From positions 22,663-54,652 of the forward strand of contig DPRM01000001.1 of the NCBI GenBank assembly GCA_003537645.1: a stretch of 31,990 nucleotides of DNA, given 5' to 3'. The notes beneath the pieces were generated by a model. The model made no database searches and was not told the DNA's origin. It saw nothing but the letters and a program-made list of their open reading frames with translations. This DNA comes from Prolixibacteraceae bacterium (lineage in GTDB: Bacteria; Bacteroidota; Bacteroidia; Bacteroidales; Prolixibacteraceae). The number at the start of each line of letters is the position of its first letter. The first letter of the stretch is position 1. Position numbers and translations under genes: made by a program. This document shows positions 23,715-31,403 of the stretch, piece after piece.

Positions 23715-25526
23715 TTACTTGCCTGCCTGCTTAATCTGATTTGCCAATGTTAAAAGCCCGTCCATATAATTTTTCGGAACCTTTTCGCTTTTTGCAATGG
23801 TAATCGCCGTTTGAATATATGAATTTGCTTCTTTGTTATTTCCAAGCATCGCATTTCCCAAAGCAAGGTTTTTTGTTACAGCCAGCAAGGTTGCCGGACT
23901 GCTTGAAACATGGTAATAGGCTCTTTCGGAGAATTCGATTCCTTCAGGTATATTATGAAGTACTGGATCGGGACATGAGATAAGTATAGTGCCGATCATT
24001 TCCAGAAGAATACTTTCGTTGGGATGATACTCCAGAGAACTTCGCAACAAGCTTATCGCTTTGCTCCATTGCCGTTGCCCCATATAAAAAGTACCCAGTT
24101 TTTTTGCAAAATCCAGATCGGTCGGATCGGCTTTATAAGCCTTTTCAAACATCGACATAGCTGCAACTTTATTACCATCCATTTCGGCAAATACGGCTGA
24201 AAGTTTAAGCGCTTGCGAATTGGATGGTGCCAACTGTTGTAGTTTAGACAGAAAACCCCGGGCTTTTGCTTTGTCTCCAATTTTTAGCATAAAGTCAACC
24301 TCGTGAAAGAGAACCTCCGTATTACTCTTGTTTTTCTCAAAAAGTTCGTTCATAAGGGTCAAGGCAGCATCTTTATTGTTGGCTTTCCAGTAACACATCG
24401 CAAAGTTTTTCAATATTGCGAAAGAGTCGGGCGCCAGCTTCATGGTCTGTTCAAAATATGGTATTGCCTGCGGGTAATACCCCTTGATATACAAAAGACT
24501 TGAAATCTCGCTCATTTCTTTGAAACTGTCCTTAAAATCGTTCAGATTCTGTTCCAGATAAGGCAAGGCTTTTTCGCCTGTATTCATCTGGAGAAAAAAC
24601 CTGATGGCCTTTGTAATGATATGTTTGTTATCGGGAAGATATTTCAAAGCATGATCAAAAAGTATGAAAGCCCATTCGGGATTGTTGCTCTTGTTGGCCT
24701 CGTCAATTTGTTTTGGCAAGTACAATTCCGATCTCGAAATTAGTGTAATTCTGTCGATTAAGGTATCGTTAACAGTTGTGCCAATTGCCAAATCCTGTGC
24801 TCTTGTTATGTATTTCCTGCTCAATACCGAATCGCCTTTTGCACTGTAAATGTTGCCAAGTAACCTGAAAAGTGGGCCATTCGTTTCATTTCCTTTAATT
24901 ACTTCTGTCAACAATTTCTCCGCTTCGCTAATTCGATTGGTATTCAGATAGGTTCTGGCCAACTCGAACCGGGCGCTTGTTGATAACGAGGAATAATTTA
25001 AACGGATAGATTTTTCGGTTGAATTTTCGTTCGTGATATTGGCAATTTTTTCGAATGCAGCTTCTGCCTTATCTCCTGAACCTAAATTTCGATACGCTTT
25101 TCCAAGGTAATACCAAGCCATTAACGCATCGGGGTTTTCTTCAATTACAGCATTAAAATTCTCAATCGCTGCTTTCGAATCACCCATTTCCTGATTCAGA
25201 TATCCGAGATAATAATTCCAAATCCATTTTGACTGATCTTTTTTTGTAGCGAGTTTATAGCACTGTATTGCCCGATCGTAATTAGCGCCTGAATGATAAA
25301 CCATTCCCAATTGGCCAATATTACCGGAGGTGGGACGATCGATGGCTGTTTCATGGGCAACGGTTAATTGCTCTTTCACCGGTTCTGATAAATCAGAAAA
25401 ATCAGGAAGTGCTGGGATTTGATTTCGGTACGAATTATTGGTAACACTCTTTGTAACTAAGAAGATAATTACCAAAACAATGGCCGCCGATGAAATAAAA
25501 ATAGCGAGTTTTTTTCTTTTGTCCAT
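23715..25526 (-). CDS. Membrane-anchored tetratricopeptide-repeat protein
   Basis: 603 aa. One N-terminal membrane segment (LAIFISSAAIVLVIIFLVT, about 7-25) after a Lys/Arg-rich tip, then a large domain of TPR repeats that presumably lies in the periplasm. Clear repeats include YDRAIQCYKLATKKDQSKW, AAIENFNAVIEENPDALMAW, AEAAFEKIANI, YYPQAIPYFEQTMKLAPDSF, AAMSMFEKAYKADPTDLDFA and WSKAISLLRSSLEYHPNES. No enzymatic domain is seen. It is 53 bp downstream of the FG-GAP gene on the same strand, and both have the same anchor design, so the two proteins probably form a periplasmic assembly, perhaps serving the divergent CuA/polyferredoxin protein. Confidence 0.88.
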   Translation of the reverse strand: MDKRKKLAIFISSAAIVLVIIFLVTKSVTNNSYRNQIPALPDFSDLSEPVKEQLTVAHETAIDRPTSGNIGQLGMVYHSGANYDRAIQCYKLATKKDQSKWIWNYYLGYLNQEMGDSKAAIENFNAVIEENPDALMAWYYLGKAYRNLGSGDKAEAAFEKIANITNENSTEKSIRLNYSSLSTSARFELARTYLNTNRISEAEKLLTEVIKGNETNGPLFRLLGNIYSAKGDSVLSRKYITRAQDLAIGTTVNDTLIDRITLISRSELYLPKQIDEANKSNNPEWAFILFDHALKYLPDNKHIITKAIRFFLQMNTGEKALPYLEQNLNDFKDSFKEMSEISSLLYIKGYYPQAIPYFEQTMKLAPDSFAILKNFAMCYWKANNKDAALTLMNELFEKNKSNTEVLFHEVDFMLKIGDKAKARGFLSKLQQLAPSNSQALKLSAVFAEMDGNKVAAMSMFEKAYKADPTDLDFAKKLGTFYMGQRQWSKAISLLRSSLEYHPNESILLEMIGTILISCPDPVLHNIPEGIEFSERAYYHVSSSPATLLAVTKNLALGNAMLGNNKEANSYIQTAITIAKSEKVPKNYMDGLLTLANQIKQAGK

Positions 25527-25579
25527 ATCAGAAGATTGATCGAATAGGTTATTTTTTCAGAATCAGGATAAACGCGGTC

Positions 25580-26977
25580 TTATTTTGTGTTAGCCAGAGT
25601 ACCATTGTTCATCCATAAAGTTACTCTGCCCATACGATCGAATGGCGGATAAACGTGCATTCCTCCGGTTACCATATCCATATTTCCGTCGTTATTAAAA
25701 TCGCCAAGTTCGAGTGTAAGCAAATGGGTTGGCGAATAGGCGGCGGGGTGTTTTTTAAACTGCATTCCACCAATGTTTTCAAGCCATATAAGACTTTCAG
25801 ATTCCGGTTTGTCCCAAAGATTAAATCCGCTTACAGCAAAAATATCCATATCGTTGTCATGATCAATATCAGCAGCCCGTGCACTGAATGCACCGGCAAA
25901 ATTGCAGATACGATGATATTCAAAAGTTATATTTCCTTTGTTTTCAAGCCATTGAACCCCGTGCCAAGGTCGCGGAACCGGCGGAACATAGTCGAACGCG
26001 TCACCGTTGGTGTAAAGTATATCCATGTTGCCATCCTTGTTTAAATCGGCCATCGAAATACCACTCGATCCAAAATCTTCGTTGTTTGAGCCCCATAACA
26101 ATTTGGGCTGAAAATTACCTTTTCCATCATTTATGAAGCAATAAATCTCCTCCCATTCCTGACTAACCAGCGATATGATATCCAAATCACCATCAGTATC
26201 AATATCTGCCAACTCAACATTTATAGGGCCCGAAATATTTTGCAGGCTATGACTTTGAAATTTCCAGTTGCCAATGTTTTCAATCCAGCGAGTTTCTCCA
26301 TCATCGTAGCCAAATTGAGCAGCAGCAAAATCCATATCACCATCACCATCCAAATCGCCAATTCGGGCATCCGAAACACGTGCAATCTTTTCAGCAACCA
26401 GATGCTTTATAAAGTTCTGTTTTCCATCGTTTTCGAGCACAACAACTGATCCGATTTTGTCGTTGTTCGGAAACAGCATACCCAGCACTGCTACTATCAG
26501 ATCGTTGTCTCCGTCATGATCGAAGTCGCGAACCTCTACATGTGCAGGTGCAATAATATTATCGGCAAGCACCGACTCGTTGTATGTTCCCTGTGGATAT
26601 TGCCTGATCCAGGAAATGGTATTACTTTTTGAATCGCAAACGATTACATCCTGTAAATTATCGCCATCCAGATCGGCAACCGCAAGATTGGATATTTGAG
26701 GTTTATCCGTGAATTTATTTCCGATTGGAACCGGATCAATAAAATCAATCTTTGCACCAATAGAATCGGAAGCCAGTTGCGATGATGCCAAATCTTTCGA
26801 ATTGCTAATTCTCACTTTTCGCTTAAGCACTTCCGACAAACTCATGCCACTTTGTGTTGCCTGATAATTTAAAAACAAAAGTGGGATACCGATAAAAAGA
26901 AACAAGATGACACTAACAATTATGATATTTCTCAACCCTTTTGCTGGTTTCTTCTTGTCTTTAGAGTTCTTTTCCAT
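25580..26977 (-). CDS. Membrane-anchored FG-GAP/VCBS beta-propeller protein
   Basis: 465 aa. A Lys-rich N-terminus and one membrane segment (NIIIVSVILFLFIGIPLLFL, about 17-36), then seven calcium-loop repeats of the DxDxDG type starting near residues 102, 151, 208, 258, 311, 370 and 426 (for example DLDGDGDMD, DIDTDGDLD, DFNNDGNMD). Seven repeats 49-59 residues apart predict a closed seven-bladed propeller facing the periplasm. Related propellers act in binding or assembly, not usually catalysis. It is the first gene of a pair with the TPR gene and is divergent from the CuA/polyferredoxin gene. A -7-like box (27002-27009) lies upstream. No ASPIC/UnbV domain is present. Confidence 0.88.
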   Translation of the reverse strand: MEKNSKDKKKPAKGLRNIIIVSVILFLFIGIPLLFLNYQATQSGMSLSEVLKRKVRISNSKDLASSQLASDSIGAKIDFIDPVPIGNKFTDKPQISNLAVADLDGDNLQDVIVCDSKSNTISWIRQYPQGTYNESVLADNIIAPAHVEVRDFDHDGDNDLIVAVLGMLFPNNDKIGSVVVLENDGKQNFIKHLVAEKIARVSDARIGDLDGDGDMDFAAAQFGYDDGETRWIENIGNWKFQSHSLQNISGPINVELADIDTDGDLDIISLVSQEWEEIYCFINDGKGNFQPKLLWGSNNEDFGSSGISMADLNKDGNMDILYTNGDAFDYVPPVPRPWHGVQWLENKGNITFEYHRICNFAGAFSARAADIDHDNDMDIFAVSGFNLWDKPESESLIWLENIGGMQFKKHPAAYSPTHLLTLELGDFNNDGNMDMVTGGMHVYPPFDRMGRVTLWMNNGTLANTK

Positions 26978-27001
26978 AATTCAAATTCATTTATTTATTC
27001 A

Positions 27002-27009
27002 CAAAACTA
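27002..27009 (-). promoter_or_regulatory. -7 box for the FG-GAP/TPR genes
   Basis: On the minus strand TAGTTTTG, an exact TAnnTTTG match, 25 bp upstream of the FG-GAP ATG. No clear -33 TTG was found at the right distance. Confidence 0.4.
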
Positions 27010-27101
27010 AACAAAAATTGAGAATTGCGCAGTGCTTAGAAATTTATTAATTATCATTGAATCCCGAAGAAAATATAGGATTTAAGTTGTATTATTTCGA
27101 T

Positions 27102-29045
27102 ATGAAGAGATTCAAAAAACGCCTGTTAAGTTTCATCCTGATTATCAGTTTTGGACTGATTCCGGCAATTACTTGTCAGTTTTTTGCTGGGGAACCAACC
27201 GATAAAAACATTCATATCAAAAATTTCCGCTACGGAAAAGACCCGTCGGTGATCAGGTGCAACCGTGGTGACAGACTTCATCTTACCTTTTCGACCGAAG
27301 ATACCGGGCACTCCTTTTTTCTTGAAGAATTTGACATGGATGTGAAGGTAAGTCCGGCCAGTGATGAAGTATCCGTTTTCAAAACCAGCGACCCGACAAA
27401 AGAGCCGGTGATTACGAAGGAAGTGACTATTACCGCAGAACATCCTGGCATATTAAACTACATTGTCTCGAAGAGCAATTATCGTTGTCATGTTTGGTGT
27501 GGCCCAATGCACGCCTTTGAGCAGGGTAAACTGGTTATTTTCCCGAACACGCTGCTCTTTTTTAGTTTGGGCTGCCTTATCGGTATCCTTTTTTTGTGGT
27601 TTCGGTCTGTTTTCAGAAATCCGGCCAGTAACCCGGCAGAATCAGAAAACAGTAAAATGATTGATTTACTTGAAAAGTCGGGCTTCCTGCGAAAACTTAT
27701 TGTATCCCGCTGGCCACAAATCATACTGACTATTTTAGCCTTGGTTATGATGTACATGGTTATCATGATCTCGATATTTGGAACCAAAGTATCCGGACGA
27801 AACCTGGGAGTTTTAATGATGTGGGCGGTTTGGCTGTTTCTGTTGGTTGCAATTTTAACCCCGCTTTTCGGACGGTCGTGGTGTACCATTTGTCCCTTGC
27901 CATTTTTCGGAGACTGGCTTCAGCGCCGGTCACTTTTTTCACCTGAACGTGGACAAACAAAAGGCTACAGCAATAAATTCTACGGTTTATTTCTGAAATG
28001 GCCCGATAGATTGAAAAACAGCTGGTCGAAGCTGATTGTTTTTCTTATCCTCTCAACCTTTTCCACTACACTGGTAGCCAAACCAATGGTATCAGGAATT
28101 GCCATATTGATGTTGCTCATTATCCCAACGCTAATGTCGTTCATTTGGGAATTGCGTGCTTTCTGCCGGTATGTTTGTCCGGTAAGCGTTTTTGTCGCTC
28201 CTTTTTCTGAAATGAGTACAGTTACGCTCAAAAACAAATCGCAATCGGTTTGCGACAAATGCAAGCCTCATTTTTGTCAGAAAGGAAGTCCGGGAGGTTG
28301 GGCTTGTCCGTATGGGCTCAATGTGGGTGAAATGAAAGATAATACCGAGTGCGGACTTTGCCTGGAATGCGTGAGAAGCTGTTCGTTTAAAAACGTGTCT
28401 CTTTTCCGGCGGCCTTTTGGTTCGGAAAGCGTTGTGCGAAGTTTAAGTGATGCCTGGCTTACCATTGCCATTTTCACGATGGCCATTGTTTACAGCATTC
28501 TGTATCTCGGAGTATGGCCGCTTGTTCGCGACTACGTTAATATTCTGGACAAACAGAACTGGGATTTATTTGGAATTTATGTGCTGGTGGTTTGGTTTCT
28601 AGCTTTGGTAATTGTGCCTGCCTCATTGTATTTGCTTGCCTATATCGGGGTTCAGATTTCAAAAGTCAAAACTACTGTAAGGGAAGTATTCCTTGGCTAT
28701 ACAGGAGTTCTGCTGCCCCTCGGACTTATGCTCTGGATTGCTTTTGTTATTCCGATGCTCTTTGTAAATATTACCTTTATTGCTCAATCTGCATCCGACC
28801 CATTTGGCTGGGGCTGGGATTTTTTCGGAACTGCCAATATTCCGTGGCACCAGTTTTTGCCCCAGTATGTTCCTTGGTTTCAGGCCTTTTTTATTCTGAC
28901 AGGTATCTATTTCAGCTTAAAAAACCTCCAAAAAAAATGGTTAAGCCTGCAATTGAAATCCAGTCAGTTATTGAAAATATCACTTCCAATTGGCTTATTT
29001 CTTATTTCAGTAACTGTATTTATGCTGTTTTTCTTTACCAATTAA
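27102..29045 (+). CDS. CuA-like cupredoxin fused to a NosR/NapH-type polyferredoxin
   Basis: 647 aa from the ATG at 27102, which starts a signal peptide (KRFKKRLLSFILIISFGLIP); a TTG at 27057 also opens the frame. Residues 32-148 form a cupredoxin domain resembling the CuA domain of NosZ and cytochrome oxidase subunit II: TGHSFFLEEFDMDVKVSP (His70) and CHVWCGPMHAFE (Cys129, Cys133, His137). The usual CuA Met is replaced by Glu140. Then come membrane helices and paired CxxCP-type motifs (CTICP 261-265, CRYVCP 355-360), and ferredoxin cysteines 384, 387, 392, 402 and 417, 420, 423, 427 (CGLCLECVRSC), as in NosR/NapH/CcoG. Four or more helices follow. It likely carries electrons across the membrane between a quinol or ferredoxin pool and a periplasmic partner. 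The flavin domain of NosR is absent. Partner unknown. Confidence 0.85.
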   Translation: MKRFKKRLLSFILIISFGLIPAITCQFFAGEPTDKNIHIKNFRYGKDPSVIRCNRGDRLHLTFSTEDTGHSFFLEEFDMDVKVSPASDEVSVFKTSDPTKEPVITKEVTITAEHPGILNYIVSKSNYRCHVWCGPMHAFEQGKLVIFPNTLLFFSLGCLIGILFLWFRSVFRNPASNPAESENSKMIDLLEKSGFLRKLIVSRWPQIILTILALVMMYMVIMISIFGTKVSGRNLGVLMMWAVWLFLLVAILTPLFGRSWCTICPLPFFGDWLQRRSLFSPERGQTKGYSNKFYGLFLKWPDRLKNSWSKLIVFLILSTFSTTLVAKPMVSGIAILMLLIIPTLMSFIWELRAFCRYVCPVSVFVAPFSEMSTVTLKNKSQSVCDKCKPHFCQKGSPGGWACPYGLNVGEMKDNTECGLCLECVRSCSFKNVSLFRRPFGSESVVRSLSDAWLTIAIFTMAIVYSILYLGVWPLVRDYVNILDKQNWDLFGIYVLVVWFLALVIVPASLYLLAYIGVQISKVKTTVREVFLGYTGVLLPLGLMLWIAFVIPMLFVNITFIAQSASDPFGWGWDFFGTANIPWHQFLPQYVPWFQAFFILTGIYFSLKNLQKKWLSLQLKSSQLLKISLPIGLFLISVTVFMLFFFTN

Positions 29046-29259
29046 CCTGGTTTTATAATGAAAAGTGTGGATTAAAGATTCATACATCAATTTAACCATA
29101 GAAAAGCCCAATTATTTATAAAGCTAAAAAAATTGAAAGAGGTCGGAACATTTGGTAGCAAGAAAGCGAAAGAGCCGTAAAACATTTGCAGTTTAAAAGT
29201 TGATAAAAGTCAGCAAGTTACAGAGCATCGGAATATTAAGATGAATGAATACCTATATC

Positions 29260-29327
29260 CCGGTGCTCTGCACCTCATGTGTGAATTGCAATATATAAGC
29301 TACAAATATCACCGGTGCTCTGCACCT
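29260..29327. repeat. CCGGTGCTCTGCACCT direct pair
   Basis: The identical 16-mer lies at 29260-29275 and 29312-29327, 52 bp apart; each folds as GGTGC-TCT-GCACC. A partial inverted copy, AGAGCATCGG, lies upstream at 29222-29231 (9 of 10 bases complementary to CCGGTGCTCT). Confidence 0.7.
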
Positions 29328-29426
29328 AAAATGGTATGCTTTGTTTTACCCATATAAACCTTTAGGAACCATAAAACGGATCACTTCATATTCATGCTGG
29401 AAGAAAAGACGATTGCTTTGTTTTCA

Positions 29427-29757
29427 AGCTTTTTATCCTCAAGCCGGACTGGCTCTTCCCTGCCTGCGGCGGGGATGAAAAGGAAGCAAATATCTTGTCA
29501 AAACGAACCCTCGCACTCGCTTCGAATAAGGCAAATGCAAATTGACAGAACAATCCACCGCAATGCAATGTCTTGAACCGCCTAAGGAGAAAAAGCGTTA
29601 AAAAAACTGAAGAAGTGGGCGTTAAGAAAATTTCCCTGTTTGACGACCAAAGGGAGGAGTTTGGAAATTTTTAGCCAAACGGATTCAGTTTTTAGCTTTT
29701 TATCCTTCAGCGGCGGCTCTTTTTGGTTACTTTTTCCAGCTGAAGGGAAAAAGTAAC
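29427..29757. repeat. Diverged direct repeats and hairpin
   Basis: AGCTTTTTATCCT followed by an AGC..GG..GGCTCTT block occurs at 29427 and again at 29694. The second copy continues into GTTACTTTTTCC (29726-29737), an 8-nt loop and GGAAAAAGTAAC (29746-29757), a perfect 12-bp stem. It resembles non-coding repeats of Bacteroidota, from memory only. Confidence 0.5.
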
Positions 29758-29865
29758 AGCCCGTCCGGTTGGAGGACAAAGTAAAAAAAGGTAAGGTTTT
29801 TTTTATGGTGCTTAAATCAGAAATAAAAATCTCCCAACGTTGTCATCTGATCAATTTAATCCTGA

Positions 29866-30969
29866 TCAAAACGATTCGCCGAACGAGATGTAAAAACCAT
29901 CGTTTCCATCCTGTCCAATTGCATAATCGAGCCGCAGAAAGGTGTTTTCGGTCTTGTCAACCAGGAAGCGAAGGCCAAAACCATAATTGGCTTTGGATTT
30001 TCCGAAGCTGAATTTATTTGTGGCAGAATAAATGTTCGACACACCGCCAAAAGTAGCAAGATAGATTTTCCAGAAAGCAGGAAACCGGAATTCTGACTGA
30101 AACGAACTTAAATTATTGTCGCGATAACGACCCAAATAGTAGCCTCTTACGAATTTATCGCCTCCTAAAAGAGCATAGTCAAAAAACGGTGGATTGCCGG
30201 TATTTATATCATTTATAAACCGGTTGACAAGAGTAAATTTATCTTTCCAGGTTTTGTAATACCTTAGGTCAAACGTAAACTTCAGGTAATCACTTTCTGC
30301 GAAATGATAGGTGCTGTTCAGGTACGAGTAAAACCCGGAGGTGGGAGTCAGCAAATTGTTCCGGGTGTCTTTCAGCAAAGAATACCCAATTCCAAAAGTT
30401 GATGCTGCTTTCAGTTCAGGATAAACAATCGAGTTATTTTCCGCTTCAACTTTAGAGTAGTCGGTGTATTTTACATTAATACCTGTAAACAACTTATAAC
30501 CAACATTTTTCAGTAACGAAGCTTCAAAAACAAAGCGTCGGCTGTCGAAAAACAATTTGTTGCTTTCCGCAGTATTTGCGCCAATTCCGTAGTATAAATC
30601 CGGATATTTTGAATAGTGGATTTTACCTTTGGTAAACCATTTTTCCTGCCTGAAAAAGTAATTCCAGTCACTTTCCAGAATAATTTGCTTATTCCACGAA
30701 TAGTTGAATTCGAACTTCGCGTTTGAAGTTCGGGTTATTGAATCGCGGTACATATTGATGGTAAAAAGCGTAACTGCACCCAAATAGGTTTTTGTTTCGG
30801 GCGAATACCCAAATGCCGGAACCGGAAGAATTTTTATTTTTTTTACCTGAATGGAGTCTCGCCCAAAAATTGGATTAACGTTCAGGAAAAATAGAAAAGC
30901 CAACAGGCAACCCTGGATGATTATCCTGTATTTGGGCAGGAATAAAAATGGAGCTAGATTAATTCTCAT
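29866..30969 (-). CDS. Omp85/BamA-like outer-membrane beta-barrel protein
   Basis: 367 aa from the ATG at 30969; the frame opens at 31002, deep inside the upstream gene, so the nearer start with a hydrophobic signal (IIIQGCLLAFLFFLNVNPIFG) is preferred. The mature part is an alternating-residue beta-barrel of the bacterial surface antigen (D15) type: GYSPETKTYLGAVTLF, GIGYSLLKDTRNNLLTPTSG with the usual D.R....P..G motif, LGGDKFVRGYYLGRYRDNN with the conserved VRGY-type loop, and the C-terminal FYISFGESF ending in Phe, an outer-membrane insertion signal. No POTRA domains are visible, so it is a short Omp85 relative rather than BamA. It overlaps the cytochrome gene by 11 bp. Confidence 0.85.
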   Translation of the reverse strand: MRINLAPFLFLPKYRIIIQGCLLAFLFFLNVNPIFGRDSIQVKKIKILPVPAFGYSPETKTYLGAVTLFTINMYRDSITRTSNAKFEFNYSWNKQIILESDWNYFFRQEKWFTKGKIHYSKYPDLYYGIGANTAESNKLFFDSRRFVFEASLLKNVGYKLFTGINVKYTDYSKVEAENNSIVYPELKAASTFGIGYSLLKDTRNNLLTPTSGFYSYLNSTYHFAESDYLKFTFDLRYYKTWKDKFTLVNRFINDINTGNPPFFDYALLGGDKFVRGYYLGRYRDNNLSSFQSEFRFPAFWKIYLATFGGVSNIYSATNKFSFGKSKANYGFGLRFLVDKTENTFLRLDYAIGQDGNDGFYISFGESF

Positions 30970-31357
30970 TGATAGATAAAAGGTAATCGGTAATAAATTC
31001 AATTTCTTCAGGAGAAAGTTCTGTTTTAGGCATTTTACTGTTCTTGAAATTTACTGGCTTTTCAAAGTCAGGGTTTTGTATCGACCGGTGAATGTAATCG
31101 CGGTCAATGGTTAATACGTGCTCCTTCCCCTCTCTAATCACCTGAATATCTGTATTTAAAATATCATTCAAAGCAGGTCCGTACATTGCCTGTCCTTCAA
31201 GAGAATGGCATTGCGTACAGCCTACCGAATGAAACAGTGCTTCTCCCTTATTGGCATTTTCTTTGGTTTTTGTTTTGGCACTCTTTGGCGAGTTACATCC
31301 AAACAAGGCAAATGCAGCAATAAATACATAATAGTAAATTCTGAAAAATCCGGACAT
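30959..31357 (-). CDS. Monoheme c-type cytochrome lipoprotein
   Basis: 132 aa from the ATG at 31357. N-terminal signal with lipobox ALFGC (Cys21), so probably a lipid-anchored protein. One heme site, CTQCH (Cys47, Cys50, His51), followed by GQAMYGPALNDI and an axial-ligand candidate Met109 in SKMPKTELSPEEIEFITDYL, typical of class I cytochromes c. It is an electron carrier outside the cytoplasm. Its end overlaps the start of the Omp85-like gene, so the two are likely translationally coupled. The electron partner is not known; the CuA/polyferredoxin protein 2 kb away is one candidate. Confidence 0.9.
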   Translation of the reverse strand: MSGFFRIYYYVFIAAFALFGCNSPKSAKTKTKENANKGEALFHSVGCTQCHSLEGQAMYGPALNDILNTDIQVIREGKEHVLTIDRDYIHRSIQNPDFEKPVNFKNSKMPKTELSPEEIEFITDYLLSINEN

Positions 31358-31403
31358 CAAATAAAAATTACAGGATAAAATTTGAGTTCGGCTCAAAATT
31401 GGT

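Larger units (their letters stand above)
29046..29865. other. Gene-free, repeat-rich stretch
   Basis: 820 bp between the polyferredoxin gene and the Omp85-like gene. Short open frames here (for example 29394-29576) have no family features. The region holds the GGTGCTCTGCACC hairpin pair (29260-29327), a direct repeat around AGCTTTTTATCCT (29427 and 29694) and a perfect 12-bp inverted repeat (29726-29757). It looks like relics of repeat elements. No tRNA or riboswitch was recognised. Confidence 0.6.

Noticed and set aside
28592..29095. Plus-strand frame at the polyferredoxin end
   Set aside because: Overlaps the membrane helices of the real gene in another frame; its Cys/Tyr/Phe-rich content is typical of shadows.
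29394..29576. Small frame in the gene-free stretch
   Set aside because: Runs through the direct repeat, low complexity, no start context or similarity.
29726..29757. Terminator of the minus-strand Omp85 gene
   Set aside because: The stem is over 100 bp from the stop at 29866 and belongs to a wider repeat; a termination role is possible but not supported.
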